DNA of 64,000 nucleotides from Petropleomorpha daqingensis (GCF_013408985.1 NZ_JACBZT010000001.1:3861197-3925196), one strand, 5' to 3'; shown: positions 7,725-15,969, numbered from the stretch's first letter. The notes: generated by a model not told the origin, from the letters alone. Program-made: numbers and translations.

Positions 7725-7741
7725 TCATCCGTGCGGGAGGA
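7725..7741. promoter_or_regulatory. Regulon operator, second copy in the divergent gap
   Basis: TCATCC-GTGCG-GGAGGA. It is about 125 nt from the start at 7599 and 149 nt from that at 7891, outside the usual spacing; possibly an auxiliary site for the divergent promoters. Confidence 0.4.
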
Positions 7742-7817
7742 GGCAGCGGGGTCCTGCGGCGGACCAGGCTTCACGCACCGGATCGGACCCGTCGACGGAA
7801 GGGCCCGGGCGTGGTGG

Positions 7818-7834
7818 TCGTCCACCTGGCTGAG
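7818..7834. promoter_or_regulatory. Regulon operator, degenerate copy
   Basis: TCGTCC-ACCTG-GCTGAG. The right half is poor, but the site lies 56 nt upstream of the start at 7891, matching the spacing class of genes with a ribosome binding site. Confidence 0.3.
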
Positions 7835-7890
7835 CGGCTCCGGTACGCCCGTGGACCACGGCGGGTGCGGGCCGAGAGGGGAGCGGGCAG

Positions 7891-8124
7891 ATGGGACGGC
7901 TGGTTTACGAGCTCCGGGTCCGTGGACCGGTCCCGGCCGAGGTCCTGGAGGAGCTCGGCGCGGAGGATTTCGGCGAGGAACCACCGTTGACGATCCTGCG
8001 GACCGAACCGACGGACCAGCCCGGCCTGGCCGGCGTCCTGCAGCGGTTGCGCAGCCTGGGGCTGGACCTCATGGAGGTGCGCACGGCCGGGCCCGACCCG
8101 GCCGACGCCGCCGAGGCGCCCTGA
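7891..8124 (+). CDS. Small conserved protein, paralogue of the one at 4979
   Basis: A 77-residue soluble protein: LVYELRVRGPVPAEVLEEL, then a strand with TILRTEP, then LAGVLQRLRSLGLDLMEVR. It shares the strand-helix-strand-helix-strand order and the YELRV, VLQxL and final VR landmarks with the 109-residue product at 4979, but lacks that protein's C-terminal tail. I recall many unnamed actinobacterial proteins of this kind. The ATG follows AGAGGGGAG. No function can be assigned. Confidence 0.75.
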   Translation: MGRLVYELRVRGPVPAEVLEELGAEDFGEEPPLTILRTEPTDQPGLAGVLQRLRSLGLDLMEVRTAGPDPADAAEAP

Positions 8125-8133
8125 CCTGGGGAT

Positions 8134-8150
8134 TCATCCGAGCAGGGTGA
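8134..8150. promoter_or_regulatory. Regulon operator
   Basis: TCATCC-GAGCA-GGGTGA preceded by GAT, as at 24402 and 31214. It lies 60 nt upstream of the start at 8211. Confidence 0.6.
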
Positions 8151-8210
8151 GGCGGCGCGGCGGCCGGACGGCGACGCTCAGCGGCGACCGCCGTCTCCTT
8201 TGGAGGAGCC

Positions 8211-8585
8211 ATGCCTCTGCTCGACCTGTTCTGGACGACGCTGCTGATCTTCGGCTGGGTCCTCTGGTTCATGCTGCTGTTCCGCGTCTACGGCGACCTC
8301 TTCTCCCGCGACGACATCGGCGGGTGGGCCAAGACCGGCTGGGTCGTCTTCACGCTGCTGGTGCCGTTCCTGGGCGTGTTCGTCTACCTGATCGCGCAGG
8401 GCCGCGGGATGGGCGAGCGCGCGCTGGCCCGCATGGAGCAGCAGCGCGCCGCCAGCGACGCCTACATCCGCTCGGTCGCTTCGCAGACGCAGGACGACCA
8501 GCTGGCGAAGGCTCGCGAGCTGCTGAGCAGCGGAGCGATCACGCCCGACGAGTTCCAGCGCATGGTGCCCTCGCTGCACAGCTGA
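8211..8585 (+). CDS. PLDc_N membrane protein with SHOCT domain
   Basis: A 124-residue protein with two membrane helices (LFWTTLLIFGWVLWFMLLF and WVVFTLLVPFLGVFVYLIA). The PLDc_N-type motif is YGDLFSRDDIGGWAKTGWVVF, and the SHOCT-like C-terminus is LAKARELLSSGAITPDEFQ. It is a close paralogue of the product at 7198 and more distant from that at 45538. The ATG follows a strong TTTGGAGGAGCC leader. It is followed by a long bidirectional hairpin. Role unknown; probably stress-induced, judging from the operator 60 nt upstream. Confidence 0.85.
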   Translation: MPLLDLFWTTLLIFGWVLWFMLLFRVYGDLFSRDDIGGWAKTGWVVFTLLVPFLGVFVYLIAQGRGMGERALARMEQQRAASDAYIRSVASQTQDDQLAKARELLSSGAITPDEFQRMVPSLHS

Positions 8586-8597
8586 GCGAGAGTCCAT

Positions 8598-8643
8598 GTG
8601 GTTTCGCGCGCTTAACCACCCACGGTTAAGCACGCGAAACCAC
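8598..8643. terminator. Long hairpin between convergent genes
   Basis: Two 20-nt arms (8598-8617 and 8624-8643) pair at 19 of 20 positions around a 6-nt loop. The arms contain GGTTTCGCG and the comparatively AT-rich CTTAACC. It lies between the SHOCT gene stop and the convergent MFS gene stop and should end transcription from both sides. Confidence 0.75.
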
Positions 8644-8644
8644 C

Positions 8645-10057
8645 TCAGGCGGGGGACTGCTGGGGTGGGGTCTTGGGCAGCAGCAGCGCGGCGACCCAGC
8701 CGATGAGCGCGAAGGCGCCGACGACCACGATCGCGGTGAGGTAGGGCGGGTTGCCCTTGTTCGTCGCGGCGACGAGCACCGAGCCGGCCAGCGCGACACC
8801 GAGGGACGAGCCGAGGTTCGACACGCTCCGCGACACCCCGGAGATGTCGCCCTGGACGCTCTCGGGCCAGGCGGACTGCACCACGTTGACCGAGGCCGTG
8901 AGCATCGCGCCGACCCCGAACCCCATGAGGAACAGCCCCGGCCAGAAGGTCCAGACGGCGGAGTCCTGCCGGCTGAGCAGGAGCAGCAGGGCGATGCCGA
9001 CCAGCGTCGTGGTGAAGCCGGCGCGGACCAGCAGCCGCTGGGAGTGGCGGCTGGCCATGCGCTGCGCCATGCCCGACGAGGCCAGGATGCCGATCGTCGC
9101 CGGCACCAGCATGAGCCCGGTCTGGATCGCGGAGAACCCGCGCTCCTGCTGCAGGAACACCGAGATCACGAAGAAGACGCCCTGGAGCACGAGCCACTGC
9201 ACGGTCTGCGTGACCAGCCCGAGGTTCGACGTCTTGTTCTTGAACAGCGACGGGGAGACCAGCGGCGCGCGGCCGTGGCGCTCGCGGGCCTGCGCGTACA
9301 GGAAGAAGACCGCCAGGATCAGCGCGCCGACGGCGACCAGGATCCAGACCCGGGCCGATCCCCAGCCGTAGGTGTTGGTCTGCAGGATCCCGAAGACCAG
9401 GAAGAACAGGCCGGCCGCCGAGAGGACGGCGCCCAGCACGTCGAAGCGCGGGCGCTGCGCCGGCAGCGGCGGGTCGGTGATCCGGCGCGCGAGCAGCGCG
9501 ATGGCCAGGACGACGAGCACCTGCAGCCCGAACGACGCCCGCCAGCTGATGTAGCTGGTGATCAGGCCGCCGATCAGCGGGCCGGCGGCGGACCCCAGGC
9601 CCGCGGCGCCGCTGACCACGCCGAACCACTTGGCGCGGTCCTTCAGATCGGCGAAGAAGACCGTGATCAGGATGTAGATCGGCGGGATGAGCAGCGCCGA
9701 GCCGATGCCCTCGAGGAGGGAGTAGCCGATCGTCAGCAGCGCCAGGCCCTGGGAGAGGGCGGCCAGCAGCGCCCCGGTCGCGTAGATCAGCAGGCCGAGG
9801 ATGAAGCAGAACTTCCGGCCCCAGATGTCGGTGAGCTTGCTGCCCGGGATCATCAGCGCGGCCATCGTCAGCGTGAACAGCGTGATGGTGGTCTGGATCC
9901 CCGACACGTCGGTGTCCAGGTCGTCGGCGATCGTGGTGATCGCGACGTTCATGTTCGACGCGGCGTAGCTGGCGATGAACTGGGCGAGGGCGAGCGGCAG
10001 GACGACGGCGCCCGCCGTCGTCACTGCCGAGCCGCTGCCGGCGCCGGTCCTGGTCAT
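8645..10057 (-). CDS. MFS transporter, DHA2 (EmrB/QacA-like) type
   Basis: A 470-residue carrier with about 14 membrane helices. The first domain shows the family signature IWGRKFCFILGLLIYATGAL (motif A-like loop) and, after it, GIGSALLIPPIYILI with the proline/glycine-rich helix typical of drug:H+ antiporters. GAAGLGSAAGPLIGG corresponds to motif C. It probably exports hydrophobic compounds by proton antiport; the substrate is unknown. It starts 44 nt after the carboxymuconolactone-decarboxylase-like gene and is likely co-transcribed with it. GGAGGAGATGCC before the ATG provides the ribosome binding site. Confidence 0.88.
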   Translation of the reverse strand: MTRTGAGSGSAVTTAGAVVLPLALAQFIASYAASNMNVAITTIADDLDTDVSGIQTTITLFTLTMAALMIPGSKLTDIWGRKFCFILGLLIYATGALLAALSQGLALLTIGYSLLEGIGSALLIPPIYILITVFFADLKDRAKWFGVVSGAAGLGSAAGPLIGGLITSYISWRASFGLQVLVVLAIALLARRITDPPLPAQRPRFDVLGAVLSAAGLFFLVFGILQTNTYGWGSARVWILVAVGALILAVFFLYAQARERHGRAPLVSPSLFKNKTSNLGLVTQTVQWLVLQGVFFVISVFLQQERGFSAIQTGLMLVPATIGILASSGMAQRMASRHSQRLLVRAGFTTTLVGIALLLLLSRQDSAVWTFWPGLFLMGFGVGAMLTASVNVVQSAWPESVQGDISGVSRSVSNLGSSLGVALAGSVLVAATNKGNPPYLTAIVVVGAFALIGWVAALLLPKTPPQQSPA

Positions 10058-10101
10058 GGCATCTCCTCCGTTGCACCAGCGGCGCCGGCAGCGGCGTCAG
10101 A

Positions 10102-10467
10102 TCAGGGGGTCCGCTGCTCGGGAACGGCGGCCTCGGCCAGCGCCTCGGCGCCGAAGAGCGCGCGCAGGATGTTCCCGGCGGCCGCGGTGATGCGCGGGCT
10201 GCCGACCAGCGGGGCGATCGCGACGAGCACCGACTGGGCCATCTCCACGGTCACGCCGGATTCGGCGGCGACGGGGAGGGTGGCCAGGTAGGACGCCGGC
10301 GGGGCGTCCAGCGCGACCAGGACGGCGAGGCGCACGAGCACGTACGTCTCGGGGTCGAGGCCGGAGCGCTCGAGCGCGTCGAGGTTCATCGCGAGGACGG
10401 TCTCGATGATCGGGGCGTCGCCCTGCGCGATGGGGCCGAGCGCGTTCTCCGGGGCGGTCTGGGTCAT
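10102..10467 (-). CDS. Carboxymuconolactone decarboxylase-like protein
   Basis: A 121-residue all-helical protein of the CMD/AhpD superfamily, recognised from LDPETYVLVRLAVLVALDAPPASYLATLPVAAESGVT. It has no cysteine, so the CxxC of AhpD-type peroxidases is missing and a redox role by that mechanism is excluded. The C-terminal half matches a helical segment common in actinobacterial CMD-like proteins (VAPLVGSPRITAAAGNI-like). GGAGGAGCC precedes the ATG at 10467, and an operator lies 64 nt farther upstream. Enzymatic role uncertain. Confidence 0.75.
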   Translation of the reverse strand: MTQTAPENALGPIAQGDAPIIETVLAMNLDALERSGLDPETYVLVRLAVLVALDAPPASYLATLPVAAESGVTVEMAQSVLVAIAPLVGSPRITAAAGNILRALFGAEALAEAAVPEQRTP

Positions 10468-10531
10468 GGCTCCTCCTGGGCAGGACATGGGTGGACGGCG
10501 TCCAGCCTTCGCAGCCGGACGCCGTCCGTCC

Positions 10532-10548
10532 TCACCCGCAGGAGACGA
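10532..10548. promoter_or_regulatory. Regulon operator
   Basis: TCACCC-GCAGG-AGACGA, 64 nt upstream of the start at 10467. It sits just before the end of the upstream GH15 gene. Confidence 0.45.
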
Positions 10549-10558
10549 GGTGCCCCGC

Positions 10559-12403
10559 CTATCGCGGCGGACGCCCGTCGAGCGCCGCGTCGAGGGTGAG
10601 CGCGGCGTCGATGAGCTGCAGGTGCGTGAAGGCCTGCGGGAAGTTGCCGATCTGCTCACCGGTCAGGGCGATCTCCTCGGAGTACAGCCCGACGTGGTTG
10701 CCGTAGGTGAGCATCTTCTCGAAGGCGAGCCGCGCGTCGTCCACCCGGTCGGAGCGGGTGAGCGCGTCGACGTAGGCGAAGCTGCACAGCGAGAACGTCC
10801 CCTCCGACCCGCGCAGCCCGTCCGGTGAGGCCTCGGGGTCGTACCGGTAGACCAGGCTGTCGGTCACCAGCTCGCCGTCCATGGCCTGCATGGTCGACAG
10901 CCACAGCGGGTCGCGGCCGTCGATCATCCCGACGGTGGGCATCCGCAGCAGCGAGGCGTCCAGGACGTCGGTGTTGTAGTGCTGCACGAACGCGTGCCGG
11001 GACTCGTGGAACCCCTGCTCCATCACCTGGCGGTAGATGGCGTCGCGCGCGGCGGTCCAGCGCTCCAGCGGTGCCGGCAGCGCCTTCTCGGTGGCCAGCC
11101 GGATGCCCCGGTCGAAGGCGACCCAGCACATGACCCGCCCGTAGGTGAACGGCTGCCGGCCGCCGCGGGTCTCCCAGATGCCCTCCTCGTCCTGGTCCCA
11201 GTTGTCGGCCAGCCAGTCCAGGACGTGGCTGACCGCCGTCCAGCCCTGGTTGGCCAGCGGCAGACCGCCCATGACGCCGGCGAAGATGCTGTCCATCGCC
11301 TCGCCGTAGATGTCCAGCTGCAGCTGCTCGGCCGCGCCGTTGCCGATCCGCACCGGCGCCGACCCGCGGTAGCCGCGCCAGTGGTCGAGGCTGTCCTCCT
11401 TGAGGTCGGAGGAGCCGTCGATCCGGTACATGATGTTCAGCGGCCCGCTGTCGCTGCCCATCCGTTCCCGGATCCGGTCACCGAGCCAGCGCCCGAACTG
11501 CGCGGCCTCGTCGTGGAAGCCGAGCCGCATCAGCGCGAAGATCGAGAACGAGGCGTCACGGACCCACGTGTAGCGGTAGTCCCAGTTGCGCTCGCCGCCC
11601 ACCTGCTCGGGCAGGGCGGCCGTCGGCGCGGCCACGATCCCGCCGGTCGGCGCGTAGGTCATCAGCTTGAGGGTGATCGCCGAGCGCTGGATGTCCTCCC
11701 GCCAGCGGCCGCGGTACGTCGACTGGGCGAGCCAGTTCCGCCAGTAGGAGACCGTCTCGTCGAACAGCGCCTTGATGTCGGCCGGCCGGATCTCCCGCGG
11801 CGGCCCGTCGGCAGCCGACTCGAGCACCACACCGCGGGTCTGCCCGGCGACGAGGGGCAGCGTGGCGTGCCCGTCGCCGTCCCCGAAGGCCTGGAGGAGG
11901 CGCTCGTCGTCGGGCTCCCGGACGACGTGCAGCGTCAGCTTCTGGCCGTTGGCCGCGAAGACCGCGCCGTTCTCGCTCATCTCGAGGTGGTGGGGGTGCC
12001 GGCCGTAGTCGAAGCGCGGTTCGACGTCGATCTCGAAGGTCATGCTGCCGCGGACGCACTGGACGATCCGCACGATGCGGTGGTTGTCGGTGGCCGTGGC
12101 GCCGGTCGGCGGCATGAAGTCGACGACCTGCCCCATCCCGTCCTCGGTGAAGAAGCGGGTCACGAGGACGGCGGTGTCGGGCAGGTACATCTGCTTGGCG
12201 GTGTAGCCGGGATCGGCCGGTCGGATCCGGAAGCGGCCTCCGCGCTCGTCGTCGAGCAGGGCGCCGAAGACGCTGGGGGAGTCGAAACGGGGACAGCAGA
12301 ACCAGTCGATCGAGCCGTCCGTGGTGACCAGCGCAGCGGTCTGCAGGTCCCCGATGAGCCCGTGTTCGGCGATGGCGGTTTCTTGCCTGACGGTCTGGGT
12401 CAT
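10559..12403 (-). CDS. Glycoside hydrolase family 15 protein (glucoamylase/trehalase type)
   Basis: A 614-residue GH15 enzyme. The N-terminus has the family motif EHGLIGDLQTAALV, followed by GSIDWFCCPRFDSPSVF. The catalytic (alpha/alpha)6 barrel is marked by NWDYRYTWVRDASF, a catalytic EGTF near residue 530, and GLYSEE followed by GNFPQAFTH. Mycobacterial members of this type hydrolyse trehalose; others act on alpha-glucans, so the substrate is either trehalose or glycogen-derived oligosaccharide. No signal peptide, so it is probably cytoplasmic. The ATG at 12403 has no Shine-Dalgarno sequence, and an operator edge lies 34 nt upstream, suggesting a leaderless transcript. Confidence 0.9.
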   Translation of the reverse strand: MTQTVRQETAIAEHGLIGDLQTAALVTTDGSIDWFCCPRFDSPSVFGALLDDERGGRFRIRPADPGYTAKQMYLPDTAVLVTRFFTEDGMGQVVDFMPPTGATATDNHRIVRIVQCVRGSMTFEIDVEPRFDYGRHPHHLEMSENGAVFAANGQKLTLHVVREPDDERLLQAFGDGDGHATLPLVAGQTRGVVLESAADGPPREIRPADIKALFDETVSYWRNWLAQSTYRGRWREDIQRSAITLKLMTYAPTGGIVAAPTAALPEQVGGERNWDYRYTWVRDASFSIFALMRLGFHDEAAQFGRWLGDRIRERMGSDSGPLNIMYRIDGSSDLKEDSLDHWRGYRGSAPVRIGNGAAEQLQLDIYGEAMDSIFAGVMGGLPLANQGWTAVSHVLDWLADNWDQDEEGIWETRGGRQPFTYGRVMCWVAFDRGIRLATEKALPAPLERWTAARDAIYRQVMEQGFHESRHAFVQHYNTDVLDASLLRMPTVGMIDGRDPLWLSTMQAMDGELVTDSLVYRYDPEASPDGLRGSEGTFSLCSFAYVDALTRSDRVDDARLAFEKMLTYGNHVGLYSEEIALTGEQIGNFPQAFTHLQLIDAALTLDAALDGRPPR

Positions 12404-12437
12404 CGCCCGACCGTGTTCGCCGCGACCGGGCGTCGCC

Positions 12438-12454
12438 TCATCCTCCGGGGGTGA
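12438..12454. promoter_or_regulatory. Regulon operator overlapping the channel gene stop
   Basis: TCATCC-TCCGG-GGGTGA. Its first three bases are the stop codon of the convergently read K+ channel frame. It lies 34 nt upstream of the GH15 start, which lacks a ribosome binding site. Confidence 0.55.
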
Positions 12455-13004
12455 GGGGCGGCGAGCCCGACCGCTGCGCCGTCCGCTGCCGGCCGCGGTC
12501 GACGGCGGTCAGGAAGAGCCGGAGCACCAGGCCGATGAGGATCAGGTCGCCCACCATCTGCACCGTGACCAGCACCCGTGCCAGCTCGGACGCCGGGGTG
12601 ATGTCGCCGAAGCCGACCGTGGCGAAGACCGTCACCACGAAGTAGAGGCTGTCGACCTTGCTCAGCGGCTGGGTGAAGGCGTGGGCGTCGCTGCCGGCGA
12701 GGACGTAGTACGTCGCGGCGAACAGCAGCAGGAACAACGGCAGGGACAGGGCGATGGACTCGACGGCCCGGACCGCCGGATGGCGGGACTGCAGGATCGA
12801 GCGCACCTGCCAGGCCACGAGCAGTCCCACGCCCAGGAAGGCGAGCACGAGCCCACCCAGCGTTCCCGCCGAGAACCCGCGGGAGAGCGGGATCACGAAG
12901 TAGAGGGCCAGCAGCCCCACGAACGTGGCCCCGGTCCGCAGGAGAGCCCGCAGCAGGGGGTGCCGGGCACCGCCCGGCTCGGCGGGCAGGAGGTGTCCGC
13001 TCAC
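12438..13004 (-). CDS. Potassium channel family protein
   Basis: A 188-residue membrane protein with four predicted helices and a pore loop between the last two. The selectivity filter reads FATVGFGD, the TVGYGD signature with Phe for Tyr, a variant seen in some bacterial channels. The final helix is VLVTVQMVGDLILIGLVLRLFL. No ligand-binding or RCK domain is attached. It would conduct K+ across the cytoplasmic membrane. The GTG start lies 12 nt after the DUF2252 gene stop, so it belongs to the lipoprotein-DUF2252-channel operon driven from the operator at 14947. Confidence 0.85.
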   Translation of the reverse strand: MSGHLLPAEPGGARHPLLRALLRTGATFVGLLALYFVIPLSRGFSAGTLGGLVLAFLGVGLLVAWQVRSILQSRHPAVRAVESIALSLPLFLLLFAATYYVLAGSDAHAFTQPLSKVDSLYFVVTVFATVGFGDITPASELARVLVTVQMVGDLILIGLVLRLFLTAVDRGRQRTAQRSGSPPLTPGG

Positions 13005-13016
13005 TCCGGGCCCCGC

Positions 13017-14462
13017 TCAGACATCCGGCGTCGCGGCCACCCGTCCCGCCGCGACGGCCGCCGCCAGTGCTCCGTGGTCGCTGTCGTTGATGTCGGCATA
13101 GGCCTCGCCGAAGTCCGCGAGGGCGTGGTCGAACGCGGGGGAGGAGCCCAGGTAGCCCGAGATCGCGAACCGGTCGCCGGAGCGGGCGTGCGCTCGGGCC
13201 AGGCACCAGGCGCAGACCTCGCCGTAGGTCTTCAGCCCGTCGGGGCGCAGGTCGGTGATCTCGAGCGAGCCCTTCCAGTCCCGCAGCTGCCGGATGTAGA
13301 AGTCGCGTTCCACGCCGTCGATGCCGGTGGTCCGCAGCCAGCCGAGGAAGATGTCGCTGGCCTGCTGCATCAGCCGCTGGCCCGCGACCACCCGCTGGCC
13401 CTGGTTGGTGTACTTGCTCTTGCCGACGTAGTCGGCGTGCACCGAGGGTGCGGCCTCCTTGACCTGCAGCAGCAGCGGGTCGTCCTCGTCGCGGCCGACG
13501 AGCAGCACGACCCAGCAGCGGGTGCCGACGCTGCCGACGCCGACGACCTTGCGGGCCATGTCGACGAACGAGTAGCGCTCCAGCAGCGTCCGGCGGTCGG
13601 ACTGCAGCGTTCCCCGGTACTGGCGGATCAGGGTCCGGAAGGCCGACTGGAGGTCGTCCAGCGCCGGGCTGTCCGCCGGCATCAGGTCCCGCAGCGGCTC
13701 GAGCAGCGGTGGCTCGGCGCGGATCTGCAGCCGGCCGTCGACCACCTCGGTGAGCTTGCCGAACGCCTGGAGGGTGTCGCGCGTCCGTGCCTTCTCCAAG
13801 GCCTTCGCCAGTCGCTTGCGGGGACCGGGGTCGAGCTGCGTGGCCAGTTGCTGCTGCAGTTCCACGGCGTCGATCCGCGAGTACCAGACCTCGATGTCCC
13901 GGGCCTGCGCGAACTCGGCCATCGCCTCGCGGTAGCGCGCGGTGGCGGCGAGGGCGTGGAGGCGTCGCTCCTTGCGCCCGATGCCGAGGCCGCGCCCGGC
14001 GATCACGATGCTGGCCACCAGCCGCTTGACGTCGTGCTCGAAGGGCCCGGGCAGCGTCTCGTCGAAGTCGTTGGCGTCGAACACCAGCCGCCGCTCCGGC
14101 GAGCCGTAGAGCCCGAAGTTGGACACGTGCGCGTCCCCGCACATCTGCACGGTGAGCCCGGACCGGGGTGCGGTGGCCAGATCGGAGGCCATGACCCGGG
14201 CGGCCCCGCGGTAGAAGGCGAACGGGGACGCCAGCATCCGCCCGTACCGGATGGGGCCGAGCTCGGGCAGCCGGTCGGCGGCCTGCTCCTGCAGCAGGGT
14301 CAGCGCGTCCGGCGAGGCCGGTGTCCGGGTGACCTGCGCGTGCGACTCCAGCGGCCGGGTCGCGCGCAGCGCCTTGCCCGTGGCGCGCCGTTCCTTCGGG
14401 GTCGGGCGCCGGGTCTTCTCGGCGGTCTGCTCGGCGGTCTGCGGTGGCAGCACGGTCAGCAT
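13017..14462 (-). CDS. DUF2252 family protein
   Basis: A 481-residue DUF2252 protein, related in fold to kinase-like (APH-type) enzymes. Visible landmarks are PIRYGRMLASPFAFYRGAA, VQMCGDAHVSNFGLYGSPE, VFDANDFDETLPGPFEHDVKR (the kinase-like HxDxxxxN and DxD region), and LLLQVKEAAPS. Enzyme activity and substrate are unknown. The ATG at 14462 overlaps the lipoprotein stop (ATGCTGA), showing coupling. GAGGTGAGG precedes it. The channel gene follows at 12 nt. Confidence 0.88.
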   Translation of the reverse strand: MLTVLPPQTAEQTAEKTRRPTPKERRATGKALRATRPLESHAQVTRTPASPDALTLLQEQAADRLPELGPIRYGRMLASPFAFYRGAARVMASDLATAPRSGLTVQMCGDAHVSNFGLYGSPERRLVFDANDFDETLPGPFEHDVKRLVASIVIAGRGLGIGRKERRLHALAATARYREAMAEFAQARDIEVWYSRIDAVELQQQLATQLDPGPRKRLAKALEKARTRDTLQAFGKLTEVVDGRLQIRAEPPLLEPLRDLMPADSPALDDLQSAFRTLIRQYRGTLQSDRRTLLERYSFVDMARKVVGVGSVGTRCWVVLLVGRDEDDPLLLQVKEAAPSVHADYVGKSKYTNQGQRVVAGQRLMQQASDIFLGWLRTTGIDGVERDFYIRQLRDWKGSLEITDLRPDGLKTYGEVCAWCLARAHARSGDRFAISGYLGSSPAFDHALADFGEAYADINDSDHGALAAAVAAGRVAATPDV

Positions 14463-14911
14463 GTCGACCTCACCTCGTCCACGAGGGCACCGGCGTTCGT
14501 CACGAACGCCGTGATGGCGGTCCCGGCGGCGGCCAGCGTCTGGGCCGACGCGCCCGACGCGGCCGCCTCGACGGCGTCGCGCGCGGCGTCGGCGTCGGCC
14601 TGCACGCTGTCGACGTCGTCGGAGTAGGTGGCGCGCGCGTCGTCGGCGAACTGCGCCCAGTCGTCCTGGACCTTCGTCCACGCCGCCTGCAGCGAGTCGG
14701 TGCCCTCCTGGACCACCTGCACGTCGGCCAGCGACGACAGCGACGAGCGCAGCGAGTCGGCCGAGGCGCAGACCGCCGGCGAGCCGGACGTCGCCGCCGT
14801 CGACGTCGCCGACGACGAGGCCGCCGACGTCGTGTCGCCCGACGAGCAGCCGGACAGCGCCAGGACCAGGGAGCCGAGCCCGGCCACGAGCGCCGCCGCT
14901 GCTGTCCGCAT
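14456..14911 (-). CDS. Secreted lipoprotein
   Basis: A 151-residue predicted lipoprotein. MRTAAAALVAGLGSLVLALSGC is a signal peptide with a lipobox ending L-S-G-C, so the mature protein would be anchored to the outer leaflet. It continues with a Ser/Thr/Ala-rich linker and a helical domain rich in Asp/Ala (residues ~45-145: ADSLRSSLSSLADVQVV, AWTKVQDDWAQFADDA). A cysteine near residue 43 and the terminal cysteine may form a disulfide. The ATG at 14911 has no ribosome binding site and lies 35 nt from a perfect operator, so it is predicted leaderless; an upstream start at 14953 would overlap that operator. Function unknown. Confidence 0.75.
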   Translation of the reverse strand: MRTAAAALVAGLGSLVLALSGCSSGDTTSAASSSATSTAATSGSPAVCASADSLRSSLSSLADVQVVQEGTDSLQAAWTKVQDDWAQFADDARATYSDDVDSVQADADAARDAVEAAASGASAQTLAAAGTAITAFVTNAGALVDEVRSTC

Positions 14912-14946
14912 GCACCGACCGTGCCGGTTCCGGACGACGAGTGGCG

Positions 14947-14963
14947 TCATCCCCGGGGGATGA
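14947..14963. promoter_or_regulatory. Regulon operator, perfect palindrome
   Basis: TCATCC-CCGGG-GGATGA, the perfect form of the site. It lies 35 nt upstream of the leaderless lipoprotein start (minus strand) and 68 nt upstream of the HdeD-like gene with a ribosome binding site (plus strand), so one site could serve both directions. Confidence 0.75.
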
Positions 14964-15031
14964 GGTAGCTGCCCGCCGCGGCGCGCGAGTCTCGAACTCC
15001 CAGTTGGGACCGCCCCGGGGAGGAAGCCGGC

Positions 15032-15607
15032 ATGGCCGCGAACGTCTCCAGCTCCTACACGGACGCCACGCCGTCCAAGCACACCGGCGTGCGCGTCGCG
15101 GTCGGCCTGCTCGGCCTGGCCGCCCTGGTCATCGGGATCGTGCTGCTGTTCAACCCCGTCGCCGCCGCGAAGACGCTGGCCCTGCTCATCGGGCTCTCGC
15201 TCCTGATCGGGGGCCTGCTCGAGATCGCGGTCGGCTGGGATTCCGGTCGCCGGTGGGCGTCGGTCGTGCTCGGCGCCATCCTCGTGATCGGCGGGATCCT
15301 CGCCGCGGCGTGGCCCGGGGCCACGCTGTTCACCGTCGCCTTCATCACCGGGCTCTCGCTCATCGTGCACGGCGCGGTCCGGGTCGGGGTCGCGATCGTG
15401 GCCCGGCGCGAGATCCCCGGCTGGGGCTGGCTCGCCCTGGCCGGCGCGGTGAACGTCCTCATCGGCGTCATCGCCATCGCCTGGCCGCAGGCAACCGTGT
15501 TCGTCCTGTCCTTCGTCCTCGGCCTGCAGATCGCCGTCTTCGGGCTGCTGCTCCTCTGCGCGGCCTTCCTGCGACCCGGAGCGCGCACCGGCGCGCACAC
15601 GGGCTGA
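15032..15607 (+). CDS. HdeD family (DUF308) membrane protein
   Basis: A 191-residue protein with six membrane helices arranged as repeated DUF308 pairs. The repeating pattern is visible in GLLGLAALVIGIVLLFNP, SLLIGGLLEIAVGWDSGRRW, LGAILVIGGILAAAWPGATL and LAGAVNVLIGVIAIAWPQATV, each ending in the typical (N/W)P(x)A. E. coli HdeD protects against acid at high cell density; a related role is plausible because glutamate decarboxylase is encoded 1.5 kb away. GGGGAGGAAGCC precedes the ATG. It is first in a run of three plus-strand genes. Confidence 0.88.
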   Translation: MAANVSSSYTDATPSKHTGVRVAVGLLGLAALVIGIVLLFNPVAAAKTLALLIGLSLLIGGLLEIAVGWDSGRRWASVVLGAILVIGGILAAAWPGATLFTVAFITGLSLIVHGAVRVGVAIVARREIPGWGWLALAGAVNVLIGVIAIAWPQATVFVLSFVLGLQIAVFGLLLLCAAFLRPGARTGAHTG

Positions 15608-15639
15608 CCACCCCCTCCACACCGACCGAAGGAGTCGAC

Positions 15640-15924
15640 ATGGGACTGCTCCGCGGGATGGCCCGCACCGCCGTCGTCGCCGGGACGGCGACCGCCGTGT
15701 CCAACCGCGTCTCGCGGCGTCAGGCCAACCGGTGGGCCAACCAGGAGGCGCAGAGCGCGCCCCAGGAGTACTACTCCGACCCCGCGCCGGCGCCCCAGGC
15801 ACCGGCCGGGACCGACACCAACACCAAGCTCGCCCAGCTGCGCGAGCTCGGGCAGCTGCACGACTCCGGCGTCCTGGACGACGCGGAGTTCGAGCTGCAG
15901 AAGAGCCGGATCCTCAATTCCTGA
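15640..15924 (+). CDS. SHOCT domain protein
   Basis: A 94-residue protein. The N-terminal ~35 residues are basic and amphipathic (MGLLRGMARTAVVAGTATAV, then SRRQANRW). A Pro/Ala-rich linker follows, and the C-terminus is a SHOCT module (LAQLRELGQLHDSGVLDDAEF, then QKSRIL). SHOCT modules are short helical hairpins of unclear role, usually at protein ends. GAAGGAGTCGAC precedes the ATG. It is 32 nt after the HdeD-like gene and 45 nt before the DUF1269 gene, so a three-gene operon is likely. Confidence 0.85.
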   Translation: MGLLRGMARTAVVAGTATAVSNRVSRRQANRWANQEAQSAPQEYYSDPAPAPQAPAGTDTNTKLAQLRELGQLHDSGVLDDAEFELQKSRILNS

Positions 15925-15969
15925 CCCCGGACCGACCGGCCCGGCCGACACCCACCCGAGGAGATGTAG

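Noticed and set aside
10102-10467. AhpD-type peroxidase
   Set aside because: The protein has no cysteine, so the CxxC chemistry of AhpD is impossible.
14947-14963. Operator copies as sigma-factor -35/-10 promoters
   Set aside because: The sites are palindromic, serve genes on both sides with the same spacing rule, and lie ~35 nt before predicted transcript starts, so a dimeric regulator fits better.
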